A stretch of DNA of 38,028 nt, taken from assembly GCA_015061845.1 (NCBI GenBank), contig SUVT01000015.1, positions 1-38,028 of the forward strand, in the 5' to 3' direction. Positions 6,152 through 14,166 of the stretch are shown here, in pieces. A model generated the notes under the pieces. The model was not told where the DNA came from and did not search any database. It saw nothing but the letters and a program-made list of their open reading frames with translations. Each line of letters starts with the position of its first letter. Within the stretch, counting starts at the first letter, position 1. A program made the translations under genes and the position numbers. Source of the DNA: Lentisphaerota bacterium (GTDB lineage: Bacteria; Verrucomicrobiota; Lentisphaeria; Victivallales; UBA1829).

Positions 6152-7012
6152 ATGAAAATATTTTTCAACAGAATCTCCAAACATCCCCTGGGAGCATTAT
6201 ACGGAATGCTGCTGGGGATTGTTGCTTTTTCGGCAGCGGTTCCGATGTTTGTTTCCGGAGCCTGGGATGCCGCATTGGTTGATTTGGCAATGACAGGCGT
6301 TCTGATTGCTCTGATGTTGAAAGTTCTGGTCGTTACTTTCCGGAAACCTTCGACAAAAGTTGAAAAATGTGCGGCATGGATTTTATTGATCATTGCTGAT
6401 ATTCTTGCATTGCTTCCCACCCATGATTTCCCCGGCAGTTTAAGTACGGCGTTTGCCTGTTCTCTGCTGATTTGTGCTTTCGTCCTTTATTTCAGCGGAA
6501 CTCATATTGCTGCGTCGTGTATTCTTCCGGCTCTGTGGTGTTGTGTGTTCATGCCATATCATGAAGAGATCATGCTGCTTATGAGTTCGCCTTTGCGGTT
6601 GAGTGCAACTGTGTTGAGTGCCGGTATCCTCAACCTGGTGGGAATCAGCGTTGTTCAATCCGGGACGTCCATGGCATTGCCGGGGCTGAATATTGCGATC
6701 ACAGATGCCTGCAGCGGGATCAACCAGTTGGATGCCTTTCTTCTGATTGCTTTTGTGGCTGTCCAGATGATGCATAAAAAGCTTCTCTGGAAAAGCCTGC
6801 ATTTTGCATTTGTCATTCCTTCCATTATCATCGGCAACAGTTTACGGATCGTTCTGACGGTGCTGTTTTACCGTCTTTGGGGGGAAGTTGTGTTGCAGAA
6901 CACCTGGCATATTGCGTTGGGATATGTCCAGATCGTTTTTGCCTTGTTGATTTTCCTTGCTATCGGAAGACTATTCCGTTTTGATGAAAAAACTGCGGAG
7001 GAAGTAAAATGA
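6152..7012 (+). CDS. Exosortase (transpeptidase-like membrane protease)
   Basis: 286 aa with about eight transmembrane helices. The three catalytic motifs of the exosortase/archaeosortase family are present in order: D-A-C-S-G-I (Cys187), N-S-L-R-I-V (Arg232), and W-H-I-A-L-G-Y (His253). Exosortases recognise a C-terminal motif-helix-basic tail on secreted proteins, cut near the motif, and are believed to pass the product to an acceptor. The likely substrates are the two SGQPLPG proteins at the head of the operon. The subfamily cannot be assigned by eye, and the recognition motif is not the standard VPEP. The ribosome site is weak, so translation probably depends on coupling to the TPR gene 2 bases upstream. 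Confidence 0.88.
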   Translation: MKIFFNRISKHPLGALYGMLLGIVAFSAAVPMFVSGAWDAALVDLAMTGVLIALMLKVLVVTFRKPSTKVEKCAAWILLIIADILALLPTHDFPGSLSTAFACSLLICAFVLYFSGTHIAASCILPALWCCVFMPYHEEIMLLMSSPLRLSATVLSAGILNLVGISVVQSGTSMALPGLNIAITDACSGINQLDAFLLIAFVAVQMMHKKLLWKSLHFAFVIPSIIIGNSLRIVLTVLFYRLWGEVVLQNTWHIALGYVQIVFALLIFLAIGRLFRFDEKTAEEVK

Positions 7013-8061
7013 AAAAGAAGATTTTCCTGATTGCTTCTGCCATACCGTTGTGTTTTCATGTGCCGTATCTTTTATCTGCCTGGCGCGGATCCCGTCTTGA
7101 TCAGTGGGATTGGATCTTTTATCTGCTGACGATCCCGGCGATTTTTCTGTCATGCAGAAATGAAAAAGCGGAAAAATGTGATTTTACCGCATTATTCCTT
7201 TTGCTCCCGATGTTATTTTTGAGCGTAACAACTCCGTTCCATGAGATCAATGCAGTTGGCGTAGCAGCATCGGTTCTGTGCATTTACTCTACAGTCTGGT
7301 TGGTTTATTCATGGAATTATGCCTGTCAGATATTGCCGGCTGCTGTGATTTTACTGCTTGGAACACCCAGCTCAAGTTATGGCGTTTCATTGTTGCTGAT
7401 GTGTCCGGTCTGGCTGGCATGGACTGTAAAATTCCTGCTTTCATTATTATGTTTTATCTGGATATGGAGCAACAAAAAATTCGGGTTCCGGATGAAAAAA
7501 GGGACCGTGATCTTTTCAACGGCTGTTCTTGCCAGTTGTTTCCTGCTTCTGCATACGAAAGAGATTTATTTTGAAGGGAAGAGTTTTATTCCTGATTTTT
7601 CCGGTCATGTCGGTGATTTCTGGGGCAGGAGTATTCAGCCGGATGAAAATACAAAACGTTTTTTTGTGACCAGTAAGGTGAATCAGTACCGTTATACAAA
7701 AAACGACATTGACATTTCTGTGTTGGAAGTGCTTTGCGGAGATGACATTCATGAGATACACCCTGCAAGTCATTGTTTACGGACAAGTCGCTGGAATGTG
7801 AATTCTGAAAAAATCTGTTATTTGCAGGATAATTTTGCTGTGACTGAGATCGATGCGCAGAAAGGGGCAGCCCGTTATCTTGTCTGGGTGTGGTACAGCA
7901 GCGAAGATTTTTCGACACCCGGCTTTCTTGGGTTCCGCAGACATTTCCGTGTCGGTAAAAATTACTATACTTATCAGATTTCCATCCCTGTGTATGACGA
8001 TGTGGAACAGAGTAGAAAGAATCTGAAAACCTTTATTCAGTCTTTGAAGGAGAACCCGTAA
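7009..8061 (+). CDS. EpsI-like exosortase-associated membrane protein (DUF3485-type C-domain)
   Basis: 350 aa, overlapping the exosortase gene by ATGA. Residues 1-185 hold about six transmembrane helices. The extracytoplasmic C-domain (about 195-350) contains I-H-P-A-S-H-C-L-R-T-S-R-W (250-262), matching the H-x-P-E-x-C-L-x-x-x-G-W signature of EpsI. EpsI is often fused to, or encoded beside, exosortases in EPS loci. Here it is a separate protein with its own large membrane half, and the usual Gly before Trp is Arg. EpsI is thought to assist exosortase or EPS export; its biochemical role is unsettled. Assignment of the C-domain is by motif; the N-terminal half is unassigned. Confidence 0.7.
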   Translation: MKKKIFLIASAIPLCFHVPYLLSAWRGSRLDQWDWIFYLLTIPAIFLSCRNEKAEKCDFTALFLLLPMLFLSVTTPFHEINAVGVAASVLCIYSTVWLVYSWNYACQILPAAVILLLGTPSSSYGVSLLLMCPVWLAWTVKFLLSLLCFIWIWSNKKFGFRMKKGTVIFSTAVLASCFLLLHTKEIYFEGKSFIPDFSGHVGDFWGRSIQPDENTKRFFVTSKVNQYRYTKNDIDISVLEVLCGDDIHEIHPASHCLRTSRWNVNSEKICYLQDNFAVTEIDAQKGAARYLVWVWYSSEDFSTPGFLGFRRHFRVGKNYYTYQISIPVYDDVEQSRKNLKTFIQSLKENP

Positions 8062-8774
8062 TGACAAAATACGAACAAATTACAGCTTTACGGCAGGAAT
8101 TGAAGCGTCCGTCAGTTTTCCGTCATAATCATATTCAGATCCGGATGCTGATCTGGAACATTACGATCGGAGCCTCCAAATCATTCAAACGGTTTATGGA
8201 TATTTTATTATCGATTCTTGCAATTCTGATCGGTTCACCGGTCTTTCTTATCACAGCTGCTCTGGTCAAATTGAGCAGTCCCGGACCGATCATTTTCAGT
8301 CAGGTTCGAGTTGGAAAATATGGCAGACACTTCAAATTTTACAAGTTCCGCAGCATGTATATCGATGCAGAAGCACGGAAAGCAGAGTTGATGAAACATA
8401 ATGAGTCCGGAGATGGCGTAATTTTCAAAATGAAATGCGATCCCCGGATCACTCCGGTTGGACGTTTCATCCGGAAATTCAGTATTGATGAATTGCCGCA
8501 GCTGTTCAATGTTCTGCTGGGAGATATGAGTCTGGTAGGTCCGCGTCCGCCTCTTCCTTCAGAGGTAAGGGCATACAGTCTGGACGAACGGAAGCGTTTG
8601 AATGTTACGCCCGGAATTACCTGCATATGGCAGGTTTCCGGTCGGAGTGAACTGCCGTTTTCCAAACAGATCGCATTGGATAAACAGTATATCTCCAGTC
8701 AAAGTGCCTGGAAGGATTTCCTGATATTGCTGAAAACTGTTCCGGCTATTCTGACAGGGAAGGGAGCCTGGTAA
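8061..8774 (+). CDS. Undecaprenyl-phosphate sugar-1-phosphate transferase (PGT, bacterial sugar transferase family)
   Basis: 237 aa, starting one base inside the previous stop (TAATG). A short soluble N-terminus is followed by one membrane segment (45-69) and the catalytic domain of the monotopic PGT family: QVRVGKYGRHFKFYKFRSMY (the KFRSM motif, 95-99), D-E-L-P-Q-L (143-148), and G-D-M-S-L-V-G-P-R-P (154-163). These enzymes transfer sugar-1-phosphate from a UDP-sugar to undecaprenyl phosphate, the first step of lipid-linked glycan synthesis. It has the small single-domain form rather than the five-helix WcaJ/WbaP form. The sugar is not predictable. It is the likely initiating enzyme for this EPS. 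Confidence 0.9.
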   Translation: MTKYEQITALRQELKRPSVFRHNHIQIRMLIWNITIGASKSFKRFMDILLSILAILIGSPVFLITAALVKLSSPGPIIFSQVRVGKYGRHFKFYKFRSMYIDAEARKAELMKHNESGDGVIFKMKCDPRITPVGRFIRKFSIDELPQLFNVLLGDMSLVGPRPPLPSEVRAYSLDERKRLNVTPGITCIWQVSGRSELPFSKQIALDKQYISSQSAWKDFLILLKTVPAILTGKGAW

Positions 8775-8775
8775 A

Positions 8776-10005
8776 ATGAAGCATCTGCTTGTGAACCCAT
8801 ATTCCCAACCGCAGGAGTGGTGCAAAGAGTATTTTCCAGACCGCAGTCTTGGCATGATGCCGGTTGCCGGACGTTGTGCCGCTGAATATTTTATTGACCT
8901 GGCATTGCGCTGCGAATCGGAATCCCTGCTTCTGCTGGGGCCAACTTACAATGAGCATCTTGCTGAACACCTTATGAATACAAAAAACGGAGATTTATCT
9001 CTGGATTACCGTAAAGGCGGCGGTCATTTTTCTGTCCGGTATCTGCTTGAGACATACGGGGAAGAGTGCGGAGATGATTGCCTTATTCTGCATGGGATGC
9101 TGATGCCGAAAGCACATACCCTTGAAGAACTGCAGAACTCTTTTGAGCCTTGCAATGATGATGGCTTTGCAGATGGAATTTATTATTACAAAGACGGTGT
9201 TCTGCTCAAAAGTAATATTGAGTTCTATCTGATAGATTCCCTTGAGAGTTATTTTAACGTGAACTTCCAGGTGTTGAACGATGATTTCTACAATCTGCCC
9301 GGTTATTCAATGACGGATAATATTCATACCGGAACCAACGTCGTTATAAAAAATGACTGCACTCTTTCCGGTCCGCTGGTTTTGAGGGATAATACATTCC
9401 TCGAAATGAAAAGTTCTGTTGCGAATGCGATTGTCGGCGAACGTTCTCTGGTGGATAAAGAGAGTGTTGTGGAACATTCTATTATCTTTGACCGAACCTA
9501 TGTTGCAGGGAAACTGGAGATCAAAAATAAAATCGTTACACCGGGCAGGATCATTGATCCTTTCTCCGGCGGAGTTTTGGAACGCAACAGTTTCAGCTAT
9601 GCGTTTTCGCCTATCCAGAACCGTTCTGCATGGATTTTGCGTTTGTGGGAACACTTTATTGCGTTGATCCTTGCTGTTGTCGGTCTGATCCCGTATCTGC
9701 TGATTCTGCCATATTACCTTACTCATAAAAAATCCCATTGGTGCTGGAAACTTTCCATGGACCGCTATCCGGGTTATTGGGCGGTTCTGTTCTTCTGCAA
9801 AGAACTGGTGAAGAGTCACCCGGCAAACGAACATTATGTGTTCCAGATGGGAGAGATCTACGGACTTCAGAATACACCGGAGCAACGGCGTATTTATGAC
9901 TATTATTATCATTATCATTGTTCATGTTTTCTGGTTCTGCAGGTGGTTTTACGCAGCCTTGGAAAACGGGGTTTTGCTACTTATGTTGAACGGAAACGGT
10001 CATAA
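8776..10005 (+). CDS. Left-handed beta-helix protein with sugar-nucleotidyltransferase-like N-domain and membrane C-domain
   Basis: 409 aa. Residues 1-165 resemble a worn nucleotide-sugar pyrophosphorylase fold (MPVAGRCAAEYFIDLAL is like the 'P-x-aGrP' step), but the usual G-x-G-T-R-L nucleotide loop is absent. Residues about 180-275 read like a hexapeptide-type left-handed beta-helix (TGTNVVIKNDCTLSGPLVL and onward). A hydrophobic hairpin (294-316) and a Trp/Tyr-rich tail follow. A membrane-tethered, possibly non-catalytic GlmU-like protein is the best description. It lies between the initiating transferase and a nucleotidyltransferase whose start overlaps its end by 23 bases. Confidence 0.5.
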   Translation: MKHLLVNPYSQPQEWCKEYFPDRSLGMMPVAGRCAAEYFIDLALRCESESLLLLGPTYNEHLAEHLMNTKNGDLSLDYRKGGGHFSVRYLLETYGEECGDDCLILHGMLMPKAHTLEELQNSFEPCNDDGFADGIYYYKDGVLLKSNIEFYLIDSLESYFNVNFQVLNDDFYNLPGYSMTDNIHTGTNVVIKNDCTLSGPLVLRDNTFLEMKSSVANAIVGERSLVDKESVVEHSIIFDRTYVAGKLEIKNKIVTPGRIIDPFSGGVLERNSFSYAFSPIQNRSAWILRLWEHFIALILAVVGLIPYLLILPYYLTHKKSHWCWKLSMDRYPGYWAVLFFCKELVKSHPANEHYVFQMGEIYGLQNTPEQRRIYDYYYHYHCSCFLVLQVVLRSLGKRGFATYVERKRS

Positions 10006-11017
10006 AAAATTTACATCTTGCGGCGATGTTGAAGCTGAAATGCTGCTGGAGAAAGTTCTTGCAGAAATGCGGGAAACTCTTTCCGGAACGGAGCTTTGTG
10101 TCGTTTTGGGCGGCAGTTACGGCAGAGGCGATGGCGGCGTTCGGCAGGATAAAGAAAATGGGATCCTGTACAACGATCTTGACTTTTTTGTTTTTGCCCG
10201 GAGAAAATCTGTTCAGTCAGAAAAATTGCTGAAAGAGATTGCCCGGAAATATGAAGATGAACTGAAAGTCGATGTGGATTTCAGCCGGATCATGACAGTT
10301 ACAGATATCCGGAACAATGCAAAACGATTGATGATGCAGGAGTTGAAACGCGGCTATCATCTGGTGTGCGGCGAAGACTTGCTTGCGGAATATTTACCGG
10401 AACACCCTGCTGAAAAACTTCCATTTTCGGAAGCATCCCGGCTTTTATTCAACCGTGGAATGGGACTGATGATGGCTGGAGAAAAGATCAAGAATCACTC
10501 TTCCAATACAGATTTTATTTTGCGGAATATTTACAAAGCGATCCTCGGTTGCGGTGATGCCATGCTGATTTCTGAGGGGCGGTATCAATGGCGATTACAG
10601 GAACGTTTGAACTTGATAGAAAACTCTGATCTTCCTGATTCATGGAAAACGTTCTACCGGGAAGCTGTAGATTTCAAGCGTTTTCCACATCGGAAGCAAA
10701 AGGATGATATGGTTTTATTCTGGAACTCTGTCAGGGAGTTTTTCCGGGCTGAAATTCTCCGTTGTGCCGGAACCGTTGATTCAAAAGATTTATTGAACTC
10801 GCTGTATCTCCGCAGCCGGAAAGATGGAGAAGTCACCTGGAAAAATCTCATGAAATATTGTTTAAAAACCCGTTCGTTTCCGTTAGTGGACAGGAAAAAA
10901 TATATGATACCAGCCGTTTCAGGCATATTGCCGGAATTATATTCCGGACTGGAAGAAATTCCGGAAAAACTGGAACAGAAAAGTAAACTTTTTCAGCATT
11001 GGCTGATTTTTAATTAA
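9983..11017 (+). CDS. Pol-beta-superfamily nucleotidyltransferase, orphan
   Basis: 344 aa from ATG 9983, chosen because upstream codons of this frame lie deep inside the previous gene; the overlap is 23 bases. The minimal nucleotidyltransferase signature is intact: G-G-S-Y-G-R-G-D (43-50), N-D-L-D-F-F (Asp65, Asp67), and a third acidic strand D-V-D-F (Asp97/Asp99). The alpha-helical C-terminal half is unrecognised. Family members transfer NMP to small molecules, RNA or proteins. Its place inside an EPS operon suggests nucleotidylation of a glycan precursor or regulatory modification of a protein, but the substrate is unknown. A later start at Met20 (10040) is possible. Confidence 0.65.
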   Translation: MLNGNGHKKFTSCGDVEAEMLLEKVLAEMRETLSGTELCVVLGGSYGRGDGGVRQDKENGILYNDLDFFVFARRKSVQSEKLLKEIARKYEDELKVDVDFSRIMTVTDIRNNAKRLMMQELKRGYHLVCGEDLLAEYLPEHPAEKLPFSEASRLLFNRGMGLMMAGEKIKNHSSNTDFILRNIYKAILGCGDAMLISEGRYQWRLQERLNLIENSDLPDSWKTFYREAVDFKRFPHRKQKDDMVLFWNSVREFFRAEILRCAGTVDSKDLLNSLYLRSRKDGEVTWKNLMKYCLKTRSFPLVDRKKYMIPAVSGILPELYSGLEEIPEKLEQKSKLFQHWLIFN

Positions 11018-11027
11018 GAGGGATATT

Positions 11028-13109
11028 ATGGACACGCTGGATAAAGAGTTAAATGTTCAGGAAGAGACGCGGCAGATAAAGAAACTGAAAATGTACCAGA
11101 AACTGGTTTTCTTTACTTTGTACAAATTCAAATGGAGCATCATAACAGTTTTTTTGCTGACGATTGTTGCAGGGGCTGTCTTCCGCTATTTTCAGTTTAA
11201 GAAATCTGACAGGAAGTTTGAAGGATCTATTACACTTTTCTACACTCCCCGCGCCAGTGAGGAAGTGAAACCTTTGAGTATGAATCATGTTCTGGGTGTA
11301 TTTTCCCGGCAGCAGATTTTTCTTCAGCTGATTGATGAGATGCATCTGACCGACAAGCAGAAAGCGACTTTGAAACAGAGTATAGATGTAAAACTGCAAA
11401 AAGATCATAATGACATGTTTGTGGTAACGGGAGTCGGTGAAAGCGATGAGTATGTCAAACAGCTGGTTTATACCTTTGTCATGCTCGGGATCCGGAATTA
11501 TGAAGAATACCGTACCGCTGAATTGCGTAATTTCCTGGACACTCGCGAACGCCGGTTGTTTGAATTGCAGGAGTACCAGCAGAAGCAGATCAAGAGTGAA
11601 CATGCTCTGCATCAGAAATATGGGATCGTACATCCCTTCGATGAAATGAATACTGTCAAAAAAATCCAGGGGGAACAATCTGCAAAACTTGCTGAATTGA
11701 ACGTGAAACTGACCGATGCACGCCATCGTTTTGCTGTTGCAGAAAAGAATTACAAGGCGATTCCGCCCAATGTTATCAAACATCGCGGAGCATTGCAGGA
11801 ATATATTCTTGAAATCCGCAAAACTTCCAGAGCATACGAAAAAGCAAAGTTGATGTTTGCAGAACGGAATCCCCGTTATGTGGAAGCCAAGAGTGCATAT
11901 GAGACGGTCAAAAAAGAATTTGAAGATTTCAAAAAACGTTATCAGATCACGAACTTTGAAGAAAGCATGCTTCTCGGAATTGAGGGGATAATCAGCCGGT
12001 ATCAGGAAATAGAAGTGATCCGGAATGAGCTGGAAGTCAGCATGAAATCTCTGGAAGCAGAAATGAATCTTGTGAAAGAAAAAGAGAAAAAACTTCAGCA
12101 TATGATTCCGGAGTATGAACGGATCGTTGAACTCAAGAAAACGGCAAGCAAAAACATTTCTCTTCTTGTTGAAGAACTTTCCCGGGTACGAAGCAATATT
12201 GCTCATGTACCAAACGATATTATTATCAATGAACGTGTCGTGAACACAAAATCATTCTCCATGTTCCCGATTAAAATATTGGCACTGATTTTTATCGCCG
12301 GCGTTTTCGTCAGCGGACTTTATGCAACGATCGTTGTGTTCTGGGATATTGTTTATGGTAAATTCAGCGGAATAGAAGAAGCCGGATTCCATAAAGATTA
12401 TTTCGATACCGTTGGAGTGATTCCTCATGATAAAGCAGCGTTTTCTCTGGAACAGCGGAAAATTATCAATAATGAAATGTTCTATCGCTTTATTCTGCGG
12501 TTGAAAAACACCCGAACTCTCTTTTCCTGTTCGCTTGACGGTTCATTCCTCAGTTCTGTGATATTTGACGAGCAGTTCACCAAAGCAAAACGGAATACGA
12601 TTCTTGTGCGGTTGATTTTGGAAAGCGATGTGGAAAAAATCTGCGGAAAAATGCAGAAAATCGGAGAGTTCTATTACTCCGACAATGGAAATATCGGGGT
12701 GAACTTCACGGATAAAGTGGTGCAGCATAATATTGATTATCTGCATGGTTTTTCTTCCGGTGACGGTCGGGGGTATGGTTACGGCTATGGTTTTGCTTAC
12801 TTCCCGGTCCGCAGTCTTTCGGTACTGGAACCGGACGAAATCAGTTCGCTGTACAATGTTGTAAATGAATTGAAAAAGCACTATCAGCTGATCCGTATTT
12901 CCAGAGAAAAGCCCTTTGATGCTTCCTGTATTCTGGTGAGACAGCTGCATGATATTTGTGATGCAACGCTGCTTTATATCGGAAAACGGCAGACCCCCCG
13001 CAGTGTTCTGCGCCGCGTACTGAAACTGCATGATGAAGAACATAAAGTTTATGCTGTTTTAACAGGCATTACGGACGTTGAAAAAATTATTTCAGGAGAT
13101 TATATCTGA
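11028..13109 (+). CDS. Wzz/GumC-type polysaccharide copolymerase with degenerate kinase-like C-domain
   Basis: 693 aa. TM1 (about 36-53) opens a Wzz-type chain-length domain, followed by a long periplasmic coiled coil (about 170-390, for example LQEYQQKQIKSEHALHQKYG) and TM2 (about 417-438). The cytoplasmic C-domain (445-693) occupies the place of a BY-kinase (Wzc) domain but has no Walker A: where G-E-G-K-S/T is expected there is L-F-S-C-S-L-D-G-S-F-L-S-S (498-510). No D-x-D Walker A' is seen. A Tyr/Gly run G-Y-G-Y-G-Y-G-F (about 582-590) remains. It should span the envelope with the Wza-like protein encoded next and set chain length, with control by something other than autophosphorylation. 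Confidence 0.8.
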   Translation: MDTLDKELNVQEETRQIKKLKMYQKLVFFTLYKFKWSIITVFLLTIVAGAVFRYFQFKKSDRKFEGSITLFYTPRASEEVKPLSMNHVLGVFSRQQIFLQLIDEMHLTDKQKATLKQSIDVKLQKDHNDMFVVTGVGESDEYVKQLVYTFVMLGIRNYEEYRTAELRNFLDTRERRLFELQEYQQKQIKSEHALHQKYGIVHPFDEMNTVKKIQGEQSAKLAELNVKLTDARHRFAVAEKNYKAIPPNVIKHRGALQEYILEIRKTSRAYEKAKLMFAERNPRYVEAKSAYETVKKEFEDFKKRYQITNFEESMLLGIEGIISRYQEIEVIRNELEVSMKSLEAEMNLVKEKEKKLQHMIPEYERIVELKKTASKNISLLVEELSRVRSNIAHVPNDIIINERVVNTKSFSMFPIKILALIFIAGVFVSGLYATIVVFWDIVYGKFSGIEEAGFHKDYFDTVGVIPHDKAAFSLEQRKIINNEMFYRFILRLKNTRTLFSCSLDGSFLSSVIFDEQFTKAKRNTILVRLILESDVEKICGKMQKIGEFYYSDNGNIGVNFTDKVVQHNIDYLHGFSSGDGRGYGYGYGFAYFPVRSLSVLEPDEISSLYNVVNELKKHYQLIRISREKPFDASCILVRQLHDICDATLLYIGKRQTPRSVLRRVLKLHDEEHKVYAVLTGITDVEKIISGDYI

Positions 13110-14158
13110 TGAAAAAACATTTCTATTTAACAATCTTTTGTTTTGCAGTATTCTGTCTGACAGGATGTTATAACCGTTACACCGGAAACTTTGATCAGTA
13201 TCCGGATATCAACAATCTGCCTAGCGGTGTTGTGGATCAGGCAGGTTTGACAGATGAAGATAAACGCCGTCAGCTGGAGTTCCTTAAACAGCTGGATGCA
13301 CAGAAAGAGCCTGTTTACAGAATCAACGCAGGGGATAAAATCAGCATCCGGGTGTACAATCATCCTGATTTGATCATGGAATCTCTTGTGACACCGGACG
13401 GTGCGATCGGTGTGATGTTTGCCGGACAGGTTCAGGTGGCGGGGCTGACTCTGGTGGAAGCCAGTGAAAAGATCAAAAAAATCTATGCCCAGTATATCAA
13501 AAATCCTGAACTTGGCGTTTTTGCCATTGATGTCAGAAGTCAGACTGCAACCATTGCGGGAGCTGTGAACAATCCCGGAATGTTCGTGATCACCAATGGA
13601 ATGCGTCTTGCCGACCTCTTCGCCAAAGCCGGCGGTTCTGCGGTCCGCGACTTCGATGACCAGATGCTTGATGCTGCTGATTACCAGAACAGTATTATCG
13701 TCCGGGATGGAAAGATCCTTCCGGTCAACTTCTCTCTTGCGATTGAACGCGGCGACCGCTGGCACAATGTCAAACTGAAAAAAGGCGATTATATCTATAT
13801 CGCTGTCCGTTCTGAAGCAATGGTCAGTATCATCGGAAGCATTCACCGTCCGCATAAACGGCTTTGGGATCACAATCTCGGGATCCTTGAACTTATTTCT
13901 TCCGGATTGGGGTTGAAAGAAGAACACTGGCAGTATGGTGTCATCATTCGCGGCGGTATGGAAAACCCGCGTTTTTACCGGGTTGATATTGACGGCATTC
14001 TGCAGGGCCGCTGTGCCAATGTGCGTCTGCAGCCGGGAGATGTCGTTTATGTTCCGCATGACGATATTTCTGAGTACAACGTCTTTGTCCGGAAGCTGCT
14101 GCCGACTGCTCAATTCCTGAGTACGTTCACGTTCCCTGCGTTGAATTTTATAAAATAG
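13109..14158 (+). CDS. Wza-type polysaccharide export lipoprotein
   Basis: 349 aa, starting one base inside the previous stop. Lipoprotein signal ends C-L-T-G-C (Cys20). A Poly_export domain begins at YRINAGDKISIRVYNHPDL (about 70-88) and continues through the PDG-x-I-G step. Two SLBB-type segments follow: A-T-I-A-G-A-V-N-N-P-G (about 151-161) and S-I-I-G-S-I-H-R-P (about 244-252). The family forms the outer-membrane channel for capsule/EPS export. Pairing with a Wzz-type partner directly upstream is the standard arrangement. The predicted outer membrane agrees with a diderm host. Confidence 0.92.
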   Translation: MKKHFYLTIFCFAVFCLTGCYNRYTGNFDQYPDINNLPSGVVDQAGLTDEDKRRQLEFLKQLDAQKEPVYRINAGDKISIRVYNHPDLIMESLVTPDGAIGVMFAGQVQVAGLTLVEASEKIKKIYAQYIKNPELGVFAIDVRSQTATIAGAVNNPGMFVITNGMRLADLFAKAGGSAVRDFDDQMLDAADYQNSIIVRDGKILPVNFSLAIERGDRWHNVKLKKGDYIYIAVRSEAMVSIIGSIHRPHKRLWDHNLGILELISSGLGLKEEHWQYGVIIRGGMENPRFYRVDIDGILQGRCANVRLQPGDVVYVPHDDISEYNVFVRKLLPTAQFLSTFTFPALNFIK

Positions 14159-14166
14159 GATAACGG

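Noticed and set aside
11049-12206. 385-codon open frame on the minus strand
   Set aside because: Antisense to the Wzz-type coiled coil. The Phe-rich product is the mirror of Lys/Glu codons and has no ribosome site or domain.
13127-14113. 328-codon open frame on the minus strand
   Set aside because: Antisense to the well-supported Wza-type export gene.
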